Source: Diphasiastrum complanatum
Taxonomy: Eukaryota; Streptophyta; Lycopodiopsida; Lycopodiales; Lycopodiaceae
Assembly (NCBI GenBank): GCA_029204225.1
Contig: CM055111.1
Span: 11,295,999 to 11,359,998, forward strand
Direction: 5' to 3'
DNA length: 64,000 bases
In this document: positions 45,768 to 58,646 of the stretch, piece by piece
Layout: every line of letters starts with the position of its first letter
How positions within the stretch are numbered: the first letter of the stretch is position 1
The notes under the pieces: model-generated
Told to the model about the DNA's origin: nothing
The model's input: only the letters and a program-made list of their open reading frames with translations
Databases searched by the model: none
Program-made: the position numbers and the translations under genes

Positions 45768-48700
45768 ATGGCACACATTGCATATTCCACTCAACAACGG
45801 ATGGCTTCTGCCTTTCCAAAGTCTTTGATGTTTAAAGGTTCTGAATTTGAAGTGTATGAAGAAGGTGAAATTTTGGATGATGGCCCAGAGAGAATACCGC
45901 AGCACCTAAATATGATTACTTCAACAAGCATGGAGACGCTTGGAAGTAAATATTGTAGACATTTTGACAATGGTTGGGTGAAAGGATCAGAAGCAATCCA
46001 AAGAGAAGGATTTGGGAGGTTTGGATCAGAAGCATTCCAAAGAGAAGGATTTGGGAGGCTTTGTGTTGGCGAGAGTTCTGGGTATGCTAATAGCAGAGAG
46101 GTAGGCTGGAATGAAAACTTTTTACCTCTTTCTGATTCAAATTTTGATACCATTGCTTGGGCTCAGGCAGTGCGAAAGAGGTCGTACTTTCACAAAGATG
46201 GTTTGCAGGCATTTGCTAAGAGAAGAAGATTAGAGATCAGTTCAAGAGGTTTGAATATAAATGTTTCGAAGGGGATTCAACACAATTTGAAAGGAAGCTC
46301 TACACATCATGCTTTTTCATTTGGGCGAAATCTAAGTCTGGTAAGGAAAGGGCTGGGGAACAATTATAGTCAAAGTTATATGTTGCTTGACAAAAACGAA
46401 AGGACTTTCTGTGAAATGTGCAGAACTGTGCACAGTCAGGCAAGCTGTAGTTTGATGGGACCAATTTACGGTAATTGTGAAGTCAAAGATGAAGCAATAA
46501 CAAACATAAAAGGTTTGAATACAGGATATTTAAGTTTTGGTGTTTGCTTGAACAGGAATCAAGAGATGCCTGAGAAAGGAGTGAGAAATGAGGTAGGTTC
46601 TGTGATTGGAGAAAGCAAAACATTGAATCATAAAGTGAAAGTGACAGGAACTCTGAACATGGTGAAAGGGACAGACAGGAGCTCAGTGGTGATTCCTGAC
46701 TGCAACATCAATGCAACGAGCTCATCAAAAATCAAATTTGCTCTGAAGCATTTTCCTTTACTGGTCTCAGATTGCAACTCTGATGCAAGTTGCACCATGA
46801 ACACTGATAAGATTGTGCAAAGAAACGACTTGAAAGAAGTTGACCACAAAGATATACCAACTCAAAAAGAAAGAATTGGGATCTCATCATCATTGACAAA
46901 GCCTTCTTCTTGCAAGCAAGAGTCAACAATACGTTCTCTAAGTGAAAATGATAAAAGCAGGATTGAAGAATGGCACTCAAAATTTCAAGCTAGACGGCTA
47001 CAAAAAAAGGTAGAGAGAGGTCTGTGTTATTTAAAAATACGACAAAAAAAACAGTTCAGTAATCTGCAAGCATCCCAACAAAAGCTTGGTTGCAGTTCAT
47101 TAGCTGAGGAATTTTTAGCGGGTGCTGTCAATGCAGACAGGTGAAGGCTAATTAGTTGCTAACTATGTTTGTTTTCTTTTCTTCTAACTGTCAGTCAGCT
47201 TGAACTTAAAGTTTATTTTTAATCTGCCATATGTAGCCTCTCTCCTGTCATACCGATGGGCTCTGATAAAATCACTAGGATTTGTATTTCACTGGTGGGT
47301 TGTTATCTTGGTTACTAGGAGATTTGATCTGCAATATGTGTGGCATGTATGTTGGAGCTTTTTGGAGGCATTGACCGGTTCTAATATTTGTGCAGATCTT
47401 TGGTTGAGGTATTTCAAAAACTTTGCAAATTTCTACTGGTTTTTGAGGAGATCTGCTCATCAGAATCAACTGTCTGGAAAGGATTATGGGATATGATACA
47501 TGCGAAACTCTCAATTGCTGTTTATCATACATTCTATGAAATTCAACTTCTGTTTAAGGTTTGCATTGGGCTTTTTTATTTATATGGCTGTAAGCTTATA
47601 CATTCACTTCATCATTTTTGTGTTGAAAGACCTGGTTGCAATTCACTGTGTTTCAACTTAATTGCAAGCTAGGCACAAGAAATTACAACTGAAAAGGAGC
47701 AGCAGCTCAACGAGGAGACACTTCGAAAGTTAGTCCCCACTTTACTGTCTCATGGAGAGCTAAAGAGAATTCATCATAAGCATCTTCAGTGCATTTCGAC
47801 CAACTTACATTTGTCTTTTCAACAGAGTGTTGGAGCTTGCTTACGACTTCTGTGAGAAATTGTTAAGATTGAAACAAATACCTGAGGTAGGTTACTACTA
47901 CAAAGACAATCACATTCATCTTCTCATTGATTGCTTGTTATTTAGGTATATTCATCACAGGGACGATCATAAAGGCTTTTTAGTGAAAGGCCCATTCGAA
48001 GTTAAGTTGATGGATTGATTGTATGGTACTAATCAGCTGTTTCTTAGAGTTTATTTGATTTAGAATGTGTTTATGCCCTTAAAGTTTCTGCATCTGCACG
48101 TATTTTCTCCATGGACCTCCAAGAAAATGGTTACATTAGGACTATTCTTCCATTGCAGCTTGAATGTACAATGCAGATAATCCAGGGAATTTTGGGAAAT
48201 GCTGAATTTGTTGGGTCTTCAAAACAAGGGCAAGTATTTATCTTGATGCAATCACTGATCAAAGATATTCTTCAAGAGATAGAGTCCCAAATGGAAGGAC
48301 TATCTACAAGTATTGCCATAGATACGATGCCAATTGAGAATTCAAAATCTGAAGACAGTGTCAAATCAGAAGTTTTTACATCCAGTGGTGCAGATGAAGA
48401 TATAGCAGAGCCAGACTTGCCAAAAGATGCACCTGCAATCAGCACAGCTATTCCACAGTCCCACAAGAGTATTGGTTCTCTTTCAGGAATGGCTTTTGAA
48501 AGTGCTCGTAACTCCTGTTCAACTGCTGATTTGAAGTTGGATTCATCTTCTATCAGCTTAGATCAAACAGTTTCAGTTGAACTTGCTTCTCATGGTGGTC
48601 ATTCTGGCCATGTGAATGAGCAGCTGTTTTCCATACTTGCAGTTCCCAACCAAAAATTTCAAGTGAACAAATCTGCTCGTTTTTCTAAGAAAAAATCACC

Positions 48701-51700
48701 AGATGCTCAAGATTCAAAAGATTTCTGCTTCTCAATAAAACCAGTGATGCACATCTTGGATGTGAAACATGAGGAATTGCATCTTTTAGAACTTCATAAC
48801 ATTTCAGATAGAGGTAGATCGAGAAAAATATTCGAACTTACAGAAGGTCTAGATAAAGCAAGCATCAGTGTCCTTCAAAACTCAAGTTCTAAAACTGAAG
48901 CGACCTGTGATATGAAGAAGGAGAACATAGCTGAAAATAATGCATCTATCAACAATTCTGATATACACCATCATATGGATATTGAACTCTGTAAAGATGA
49001 CAGATCAGCTAAGTCATTTGAAACCAGAAAAGATTCTCATTTGTTTAAGGATGGGTTGAAGGAAAGCAGCGACACTCCCTTGGACAATGATGCCCAAAGA
49101 TTAGAAGCCAGTCTCGAAAAAAGAGCTTTGCCCATTGACAGTCACCTTAAAGTCAAAAGGGCATCTAGCGATAGCAAAAAAACTCCACTTCCAAGTTTGG
49201 AGCATAATTATATCAACCAAGGAGGAGCATTATTGAATAATAGAGCTGCACCTTTTCTGGAGCAGATTCCCAGTAGCATGTCTCAAAGTGGAATGCGTTC
49301 TGATGTTCAGAAGCTGTGTTTGTCTTCCAACTTCTTGTTATCAGTATGTACATATATCCAGCTATGCCAATGTGATTTAGCTTTTTGGAGAATGGACCTC
49401 ATGGCCGCGTCCATGCTTTCTCTCTTTTTGCAGTATTTATGCAGCATTGTTCAGTGGAGTTCATTGTTGAAGCTATTGTTTCTTTCCATGTCACTTAAAG
49501 CAACGCGAACCAAGAATTTTTTTGAACAAAAGAGATTTCTAATCTTTTCATTTGTATTGATTTCTTTCAAGTCACTGGTTTTGTCAGGTGGGAAAATAAG
49601 GTTAGAAGTTAGCTTTGTTTCAAAACGTCACCAGCTGCTGGCAAAAGTTGAAGGAATTCAATACTCCAACTTATTGAAGTGAAATTGATGTTCCTATTTG
49701 ACGTATCTTTCTATTCAAAGTAGAATAAGAATATACCATGTATGCTTCCGACTGTGTCAAGCAAATAATGGGTACCACCTCTAGTATTTCATCGATAGGT
49801 CATAGAAGTATGCCGATATAAGTAATCCATACTACATAGTACATAGTACTGTTGCAGGACACAAGGACAACTGATTTGTTATATTATGATAAAAAATAAC
49901 AAATATTGCATTTAATTAATTTTTGTAAGCTAGCATCAATATACTTGTAGAGTATATGTGTCAGGCTCTCCCTGATCCTCCTATCAACACTCGTTAAGAC
50001 ATGTACTCATTGCCACAAATTTCGAACCTATTTTCTTCCTGCAACACACATAGCATCAATCATAAACAGGGGAGCTGGCTGCATCGTCTCCCAGCCTTTG
50101 CTGCATAGATCACGATGAGGAATGTCTCTCTCTAGGCTCCCTTATCCATGACCCTCAAACACCCCTTAACCCTGACCCTTCCTATCGTCAAAACATGGGC
50201 AAAATTCCATGCACAGTTGACTCCGCTCGCCAATTGGCTTGACCTTGACACATGGGCAAGCATGTAGGTTGACATGTGTCACTCATATACATTGGACCAA
50301 GTGTCCCAATGAGCATATGACATGTGTCCTATTTGACCGGTCAACCCTGACATGTGCCACTCATTCATTGGACCAAATGTCCTAGTGAGCATATGACAAG
50401 TGTCAGTTGGCCAGTCAACCCTCTCCTACAAAATAGGTCATCAGTCCAGTCATGAGCAAGGGGCCAGTACCCTATATCAAAGCTTAGCATGGGACTCAGA
50501 GGCACAATATTTCAAATAACCATGTTATGTACATTTCTTTTACAAGTGTGACCACAGGCTGCTGACTTAGCCATTTAATTTTCTTACAAGAGTACATCTA
50601 TAAGTAAAAGCTGTAACAATATGTATGTATAGATCTCCATGAGCTTATCTCATCTACTGCTCTTCTTACGGTATCGAGTGTTGTCAAACTTTCGAATGAA
50701 CGAATACTTGAGAATACCTGCTCGTGTGCACATCTTGGTTACATTAGTTGCCTACTTTTGTGCTATTGGTAGCTTATGACTTGCTTATTGGCTTTTGTGA
50801 TTTGTTCTAAAATCGGACAGGTTATGGGCCCATGCTACTTCTACTTAATATTGACACTCCTAAATGGTCTGTTATTGTTCCTGCACACATAAGTCATGAC
50901 CATCTTTGGCATGACTTCGAACGAAGACGATCCTCATAGAAGTAGGCGCCATGGAGAATCATTGATACAGAAGAAAAGGAATGCCGATTTGTCAGTTCAT
51001 ATTGAACCAGTGAATGACATCGAGGATATTATTGTGAGGGAGAAGATGGCTTTTTTATAGCAAATGAAGCCAGAGACTATACAAAAATCATAAGTCAAAT
51101 CGTGTTCCATTTGTGAGATCAAAAAATGCTATCGCTGACTCATTTTGAAGAAAAAGCTTGCAAATCTTCAAATGACATAAAGTGAGAGCTTGTTGCTAGG
51201 CACATCAATATGGTACTAGCACAACTGAAGAACTGGATGCCATTGGCGCTCCCATTTCTGAACAAGACAAGATGTGTAAACTTGCTTATAGCAATATAGA
51301 GAGGCCTTTGACAATTTGGCTGTGGATTTAGAGCCCAGAGAGGACGATCACAACTTCAACTATGTCACAATAAGAAAAAAAAGTGGGAAAATTAGAACAG
51401 AAAAGGCCCTATCATTTGAAGATAAGCAAAGGCCAATTCGAAGGAGAAGGGAATCCCTAGACATGGAACAAGAGGAGCCTGGATGTTGAAGGCACCAGCA
51501 GAAACACTCAACATGAGGATGACAAGAAAAGAGATTTCTCTTGTTATTGCTCTAGACAACGAGGTCAAATAACTAGTAAGTGCGAAAGATGTGTATTGGA
51601 CAAAAGAGAGCAAAAGTGACTCTGGAAAAATTTACCTTGACTATTTTGTGAAGACACTAAGGTTTGGTATCTGGACTGTGGTGGCAATCACGAAATGACA

Positions 51701-54700
51701 TTCAGAAGGGAAGTACTAACCTCCAACGTGCCCTTAGGAAAACCAAAATGAGTGATGACAGGAACTAGAATAGAACATTACTCTGGGGAATTAAAGGCCA
51801 TCCTTGTTTTCGAAGTCACAAGTGCGAGGGCTTCTTGGGAACTGCTTTGCATAAATCCATGTCTACTAAACTCCAAATCTACTAGAGTTTGGACATTGAC
51901 TCACCACCCAACTGTAGAGCACTGTCTATGCTTACCCATTAGCCCGGGATCATCCAAGGACCATTCATCAAGCATTAAGCATTGCGTTCCATACCAAAAT
52001 GGCTCATCTCGTTGGGGAGATGCCTTACCTAGTCAGGATGATAATGCAGGTCATGCATTGGTTCATACCTCACCCAATTGAGTACACAAGTGCACGAAGC
52101 ACTCACTTGAATAGCCATAGCACTACCTACCATGAGTACTTTAGCATAGCTGACTCCACTCCCAATCAGGTGTTCACTTTCGTTGTCTACTCACATGCCT
52201 TGCATTGGTTACTAACTCAAAAAATATAACTGATCATCAGTTAAAATTTGCTACTTAAGGCTTAGCTACTAACTAACCCTAGTTGGTCAAGGACATGTCA
52301 AGTCTTCCTCCCATCAAGCATTGATGTCCTAAAAATGATACTATATGCCTTATGGAAATAATCAAGGACCTATTGCACAATCCAAGAACCCTCGGTTCCA
52401 TAAAAAGACCAAACACAAGCAGTGGAGAAGGAATTGATAAACTTGAAGCTGTGTTCTTTGTACCTCATACAGATGCTAGTGTACTTGTTGGGAAGGTGTC
52501 GGCGGTAAAAAGACACAAGGAATTCATGAAAAGAATAGGGATTGAAACTGTAGCCTATTGAAGTGTTTAGTGGAGGTGTTGGGGAGTTGGCTTTAGTTAT
52601 AACATACTAGTAACTACTAAGCTGCTGACTTTTGTGAACAAAAGTTGAAGGGGGTAGACTCTCCGACTTAGTCAAGTAAAGTGGAACGAGTCCTCTGAGT
52701 TCCCTTTTCAATATATTGAATATCCAAATTGAATCTTTATTATGTAAAGCAAATAACAGTGACCATTTCTGGTGCTTCATGAATATAAGTGTATCATTAT
52801 TTGCAAACCATAGTACCGTCGTGGGGCATAAAGGCTGCTGATTAATTAGGTCACAACCATAAAAATGGCCAATGCCCTAGCATATTACTGAATCTTGCAA
52901 GCTAGCACCTTGTGAGTGTAAGATTATACATATGTGCGCAACTTCTAATGAGCTTGTCTTCTCTACAGCTCTTGCGATGTAAGTGCGACATAAAATGTTT
53001 TGTCAGACTTCTGAATCAACAGATATTTGAGAATACCTTCTCTCTTGTGCACATCTTGGTTACATTGGTTGCTTGCATTATTGGTCTCTTGTCTTGTAGC
53101 TTCTTCAGTGCCTTTTGTAGTTCAGTCTGAACAAAGTCTCCATATAATGGCTAATCCTCTTGCAGTCCCAAGTAGTGAAATGAGACAGGAGGTTAGTTAA
53201 TTGGCTGCTTAAGATGCTGATTTTGCTACATGCAGTTAAAGGTGGTCCTTATTAACTTGCAGCAACTTCAAAAGATTGACACATTCTCTCTTTGACGCAG
53301 TGCAGGTTGATCTTGCAGATTTTGATAGTCATTCCTGTACATCATTTTCTTGTACAGAAGTTGATGATGCAAAGTCAAGTACTAGGGTTGAATATTCCTA
53401 CAATCAACGTTTGTCAGACGAAGAATCATCTGATAGCCAGCAACGAGGTGATTGTTATAAGACATCGACAGCAGATCTACCTTTGGAGGATCCCTACAAA
53501 AATAAGAAGCTTTTCTGGAAGCAGGATTTCCAACGGAGAAGTTTAGAGCAGGACCGTATGCTGCATGCAGGAAAACTCTGCCTTGTACTGGACCTTGATC
53601 ACACTCTACTCAATTCAGCCAAGGTAGTGAAGCATTCAAATTTCTCTTTTGTCTCAGGTATTGTGGGAAAATCTTTGTGCTTTCTTGGATTAATCTATCA
53701 AAATTTTGGTAGTGATTAGCTTGTCTAATCAAAGTTTTGAGATTATTTAATGACCTATTTGTAAGGCTTTCCCAGTTTTCAGAGATTGAACCAGAGTGGA
53801 AACACAAATTGTGTGCGATACAAAGCAAATATAGGAGTAGACATGGAAATGGTGTCAGAAAAAGAGAGCTCCACTGTTGTACAAACTTGGGAATGTGGAC
53901 AAAGTTGCGTCCTGGGATTTGGAGGTTCCTAGCTAAGGTAAGCATTCCTTGAACTTTTGAAGTGATTTTCTCGATTCTGCTTCAAAGCATTTGTTTAAGC
54001 GTGGGAGATGCGTAAATAACATATCTTTGGTGTTTGAGTAAGTCTACAACAAGGTTGTCTTTCTGGGCAAATGGATCAACAAGACCACTTTCTTCATATA
54101 ATCAACACTTGAAAAGACTAGTGTATGACAGGCGAGTGAACTTTATGAATTGCATCTCTATACCATGGGGAACAAGGTCTATGCAACTCAAATGGCAAAG
54201 TTACTAGACCCGACTGGAGAGCTATTTGCTGGTCGAATAATTTCAAAAGGTGACGATGGTAATGACAAGCAGGCAAAAAGCAAAAACCTCAATGGTGTGC
54301 CAGGTATGGAATCAGCAGTACTGATCGTTGACGATTCAGCACGAGTTTGGCCCTTTCATCGAAAAAATCTCATTGGTGTAGAGAGGTAAGAATCCGAAGC
54401 AATGTGCTGATCTCACAACGCATGAAACGTTACTTTTGTATATGACCCAAGATTTCCTATGGTGGGCTGACATTTTCAATTGCAGATACATGTATTTTCC
54501 TTGTACCAGACGGCAATTTGGGCTTCCTGGTCCTTCACTTTTAGAAGCAGGGCGTGATGAAAGAGAAGTAGATGGCATGCTTTTGTCAACTCTAGCGGTA
54601 TGACAATATCTGTTTTATGTTTCTTGCACAATCTTAGAAGAATCCAACATTCTTAATCTTAGCTAACTAATTTGTTTTTTCTCAAACAGGTGCTGACGAA

Positions 54701-55416
54701 AATTCATAAAGCCTTCTTTGAACGTTGCCCTCTTGGAGAGAGACCAGATGTACGAGGATTACTTGCAGCTGAGCAGCAAAGGATATTACAGGGGTGCGGA
54801 ATAGTCTTCAGTAGAGTTTTTCCTCTTGGAGAAAGTCAACCTCAACTACACCCTCTTTGGCAATTGGCAGAACAATTTGGCGCAAAGTGCTCCACAAGCA
54901 CTGATAACAGCACTACGCACATAGTAGCAGTTTCTCTAGGAACCGACAAGGTACGACGATGATCATAAGTCCCGCCTTATTGGCTCATCATCTGCACCTA
55001 AAGATGATCCAACTGCAGGATGAAGCTGATTAGTCCTTGTTGATGCAGATTCGGTGGGCACGAGCTAATGGCAGATATGTTGTTAATCCTCAGTGGTAAG
55101 TTAATTATCTTCTTCGTTGGTGCCTTGAATATAACTTCAAATGGTTTTTGAAAGAGTCCCGTACGGTCTTATCTGCAATGGATTAAGCGTTTGAACAACT
55201 TGTGAATGGTATTTGTATCTAATGATCCTAATTGCTCTTATTGCAAGCAGGTTGGAAGCATCTGCAGTTCTTTATCGAAGAGCAAATGAGAAACATTTTC
55301 CTGTGACTGCTCATCCTAGAGCATCTGCAGTTCTCTATCGACGATCAAATGAACAACAATTTCCTGGCACTTCACCTGACCGTATCGATCAGCGTGCTAG
55401 CTCCACAACTATATAG
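45768..55416 (+). CDS. CPL3-like: RNA polymerase II CTD phosphatase-like protein (CPL3/CPL4-type), 12 exons
   Basis: Exons: 45768-47140, 47396-47558, 47673-47728, 47826-47886, 48159-49343, 53306-53623, 53776-53937, 54132-54385, 54486-54597, 54690-54950, 55049-55095, 55251-55416. All introns are GT-AG, every junction keeps phase, and the total is 4158 nt (1385 residues plus TAG). It removes phosphate from the pol II C-terminal repeats in the nucleus. N-terminal: FEVYEEGEILDDG and IAWAQAV, both known in plant CPL3. The FCP1 domain starts near residue 1036 with LCLVLDLDHTLLNSAK (catalytic D1042, D1044), then GMWTKLRPGIWRFLAK, YELHLYTMGNKVYATQMAKL and IVDDSARVWP (D1173, D1174). A BRCT domain follows from about 1257 (AEQQRILQGCGIVFSRVFPL, LHPLWQLAEQFGAKC, NPQWLEAS). 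The long middle region is low in known motifs. A possible splice acceptor at 45758 suggests an intron in the 5' untranslated region. Arabidopsis CPL3 is about 1240 residues, so this one is longer. Alternative exons within intron 5 cannot be excluded. Confidence 0.9.
45984..46061 (+). repeat. 39-bp tandem duplication in exon 1 of the CPL gene
   Basis: Two adjacent in-frame copies encode GSEAIQREGFGRF and GSEAFQREGFGRL. The copies differ at only a few bases, so the duplication is fairly recent or maintained by conversion. Confidence 0.9.
49690..53150 (+). mobile_element. Very old copia-like element inside intron 5 of the CPL gene
   Basis: Sequence around 50500-50770 resembles 52850-53110 in order (GAGAATACCT, GTGCACATCTTGGTTACATT, CTTGT), suggesting diverged LTRs. 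Between them weak copia traces are visible: a Gag-like stretch (51290-51480), CYCSRQRGQITSKCERC as a decayed knuckle (about 51540), WYLDCGGNHEMTF as a protease start (about 51668), and an integrase-like patch near 51960. Many stops. The boundaries are approximate. The element makes up most of the 3962-bp intron and has the same orientation as the gene. Confidence 0.6.
50270..50424. repeat. Two tandem copies of a 78-bp unit
   Basis: Copies beginning TGACATGTG(T/C)CACTCAT at 50270 and 50348 share ATTGGACCAA, GTCC, GAGCATATGACA and CCGGTCAACCC-like ends. They lie in the left LTR-like part of the intronic element. Confidence 0.75.
55258..55383 (+). repeat. 63-bp tandem duplication at the C-terminus of the CPL gene
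   Basis: Two in-frame copies 63 bp apart encode ASAVLYRRANEKHFPVT and ASAVLYRRSNEQQFPGT. The normal plant CPL3 has one such segment (the last helix of BRCT), so the second copy extends the protein tail before the stop. Confidence 0.9.
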
Positions 55417-56099
55417 AAAGTTGGAACCCAGTCTTTGAGTTTTGGTACTTAGCTACAATTCTGTCCCGTCGCATTTTGCGGAGATGGTTTAACTCTTGAA
55501 TTGGCATCTCCTTTGAATCCCTATTTTTGATTGGTTTTAAAGTTCTCCCATCATCTCCCATTGTACGTTGTCGCCTGTCTTCGTTGACTGCCTCTCGTTG
55601 AGTGCCTCCTATACTCCAGAGCAGATCTGCAGGTTCCCTGGGGTGCATTCCTTAATTAGAACCGTCTCCCACAGACAAGTGAATGACTAGAAATAGCAAT
55701 TGGTGGATGGCAAATTGTATGCACATGATAGAACAGATCCCTGTATGACCCAGAATTGACAGCCCTAGAGCCTAGAGGCATCTCATTTCCTGCCACTAGT
55801 ATTCCCTTTCAAGAAAAATATTGGAGGTATGGATCTCACATAGATAATGGGGATCTAGAGGCAGAGACAGCTGTATTGATATGATAAGTAGCAACTGTAG
55901 GACCATTAACAGAACGTAACCCATTTTTGCCCCTTCAACACATACAACAACGCTTTCCAGATGCCCAAAGTTTTGATAAACTTTTATGTTAACAACCTTG
56001 GTTCTTTTTTAACATTATGGATTAGGTCATGTGTGTTTAGCGGCACATCGTAGGGGATAGGGACTCTATGGTTCTGCGGGTCTGCATCCGTCCTTGCCT
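55417..56099. other. 3' flank of the CPL gene
   Basis: It should hold the 3' untranslated region of the gene. I could not identify a convincing poly(A) signal. No coding frame is recognised. Confidence 0.5.
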
Positions 56100-56888
56100 T
56101 CATTTCTTTTTGCTAGCAGCAGTGAATCTGTTTGCCCCTTTGCAATCTGTCATTCCGAAATCGTCTAGGATTTTCTGGATGTACCTTGACTGATGAAGGT
56201 ATAACTTTTCTTCGTCATAGTCGCGGTCGATTTGCAAGCTTAGATAACATTTGGCTTCTCCTAGGTCTGTTATCCCGAAATGTTTCGAGATATCACTCTT
56301 CACTCCTGCAATCAGCTCTTTGCTTCTGCATAGTATCAGGATGTCATCCACATACACAGCAACAATGATGATCTCCTCGTCTGTGATCCTTATATAAACA
56401 TTGGAATCAGCCATCAGTGGCTTGAATCCCAAGGATCTCAGGGCATGATCTTTCTTCTTGTACCATTGTCGTGCGGATTGCTTCAGACCATAGATACTTC
56501 TGTACATTTGGCATGCATAGGTAGGAAGTGAGTCGGAAATGTAACCTAGAGGTTGATCCATGTAGACTTCTTCGTCTAGCTCGCCATGTAGGAATGTTGT
56601 CTTCTCATCGACAATGTGAATCTTGAGGTCGTACGCAGCTGCATATGCAAACAATATGTGTAGAGACGCATGCTTCACGACTGGAGAGAAGGTTTCGGTG
56701 TAGTCGATGCTGTATTTCTGAGAGAATCCCTTTGCTACAAGTCTGGCCTTGTATCTCGAAACATCTCCATTCGATCCATACTTGAGCTTGTAAACCCATT
56801 TGCATTGCACTGTCTTTCGCTTGTTTGGTGGCATTGGTTGCAGTGTCCATACCTCATTCTTCTTCATGGATTCAATTTCTTCATTCAT
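56100..56888 (-). pseudogene. Copia E reverse transcriptase
   Basis: An uninterrupted frame of 262 codons: [92 protein letters not shown] and the catalytic VAVYVDDILILCRSKEL. It then reads FGITDLGEAKCYLSLQI and LYLHQSRYIQKILDDFGM before a terminal stop. RNase H is missing. Confidence 0.88.
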
Positions 56889-57429
56889 GGCTTGGATCCA
56901 TTTGTGTTTGTCTGGACTGTCGATGGCTTTCTAGAATGTTTGTGGTTCGCCACTGAATCCACAAAAGTTTTCAGATGTTGAAGCCGAGCTGTTTGGCACA
57001 AATCTTGCTGGCGCTCTTCGCTCTCTTGTTGATCTCCTTGGAGATTCTTCGGGTACCAAAATGCTCTTGCCTTTGTCTCTTCGGCTAGATCCGGAACCAT
57101 CTTGGTTTACAAGAGTTGTAGGTGCAGGTAGGCTTGCGGTCCTTTCTTCATCTGACTCATCGCTTAGCTGATGTGGAGTTCGAACATCTTCATCTGAGTG
57201 TTCGGGTTATGCTCCCTCTGTCATGGTTGGCAGGTCGTAGTACTGCTTTCCTAGGATTTCATAGCTGGCAGATTCATTGTCGGCTATTGTTCTGGTCTCA
57301 TCGAACTTAACATCTCTGACAGTCTTGACTAGATTCGTTTTTGGCATGTAGATCTTGTAATATGACGAATGATTGTCATACCCGACGAGATATCCTAATT
57401 CGACTTTCTCATCAAGCTTCTTTCGAAGC
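56889..57429 (-). pseudogene. Copia E integrase C-terminus and linker
   Basis: Broken frames include KLDEKVELGYLVGYD-like sequence near 57400 and the serine-rich linker. Stops near 57427 and 57205 and others separate them. Confidence 0.55.
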
Positions 57430-57900
57430 TTAGCTTATCATGTTCTGGATGTAGGCAGTTGTAGCTACTGCTTCAGCCCGTAGCACTCTTGGTGCCTTCG
57501 AGTAGGCCATCATGCACCTTGCGGCCTCCATGAGTGTCCTGTTCTTTCTCTCAGCAACACCATTGTGTTGCGGTGTGTAGGATGCAGTCCTTTTGTGAAG
57601 GATTTCTCGATCATTGCAGAAGTCAGTGAAACGATTCGAGATGTATTCTCCACCACGATCAGTCCTGATCTGCTTCACCTTGCTTCCTGTGCATCTTTCT
57701 GTCCAATTCACATATTTTGTGAACTTGTCGAGTGCATCTGATTTGTTGTGAATGAAGTAGACTTGCGCGAACTTGTTGTAGTCATCAATGAAGGTGATGT
57801 AGTACTTCGAGCCTCCTACTGAGATCACATCAAAAGGTCCACAGATGTCCGAATCTACCAGCTCTCGAATCTTCTATAGGAGTCTCTGGTGAATGGAGTT
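57430..57900 (-). pseudogene. Copia E integrase core
   Basis: The upstream ELVDSDICGPFDVIS holds the first catalytic Asp. The open frame 57828-57430 has YYITFIDDYNKFAQVYF, QIRTDRGGEYIS (second Asp) and NGVAERKNRTLMEAARCMMA (Glu). All three catalytic residues are present. Confidence 0.87.
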
Positions 57901-58560
57901 CAGGACATCTTCCCTTTCATGCATGCATCATAGGTTGTCGAATTGGTTGCATTTGTGATGCTTATCCCTGTGATAGCTCCATGCTGGCTTGCTTGATACA
58001 ATGCCATTGAGTTCATGTGGCATAATCTCTTGTGCCATAGAACATCTGCAGAGTCATGGGCTTGGTGCGCTTGATCTGTCGGCAGGCGTACCCTCAAATG
58101 ATACAGGTTGTCTTTTCGTCTACCTTGCGTGATCAGCGTACTGGTGCTGGCATCAACAACGTTGTCTGTTTCATTCGAAAACGTCACACGCATTTCAGCG
58201 TCTGTTACTCTCGTGACTGATAACAAGTTTTGCTGCAGTGTGGGTACGAAGAGAACATCTTCTAATCGTCGGTCTCTGCCGTTTGCGTTGAGCCACAGCG
58301 AACCAATACCATTCACTTGATGTTTCAATCCGTCTCCAAGAACTATAAATCTTGATGGATCTACACTTCGAAAGTCAGGCATTATCCGTCTTGATGTAAC
58401 GAAGTGTGAGGTAGCTTCTGAATCAAGGATTACCTCTTGAGGTTGCTTGTTCCCCGGGTTCTGGTAGCAGTCCATGGTTGCATGACCCTTCTTGTGACAA
58501 TGGATACACTCTATCTTTGGATTTAGCCAACACGAATCGACAGTGTGTCCTTCGTGTTTT
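57900..58560 (-). pseudogene. Copia E zinc knuckle, protease and GAG-pre-integrase
   Basis: A knuckle CIHCHKKGHATMDC (about 58512-58471) leads into an open frame of 191 codons. The protease start reads VILDSEATSHFVTS, with the catalytic D-S/T-G changed to D-S-E. The pre-integrase part ends LWHKRLCHMNSMALYQ. It stops at 57900 before the integrase core. Confidence 0.8.
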
Positions 58561-58646
58561 CATCTCATGCATACCTTCTTGTCGCCATTCTGTTGTCTCG
58601 GCTTTCTTTTGTTCTTCCATCTACCTTTGCTGGTTCTATTATGCCT

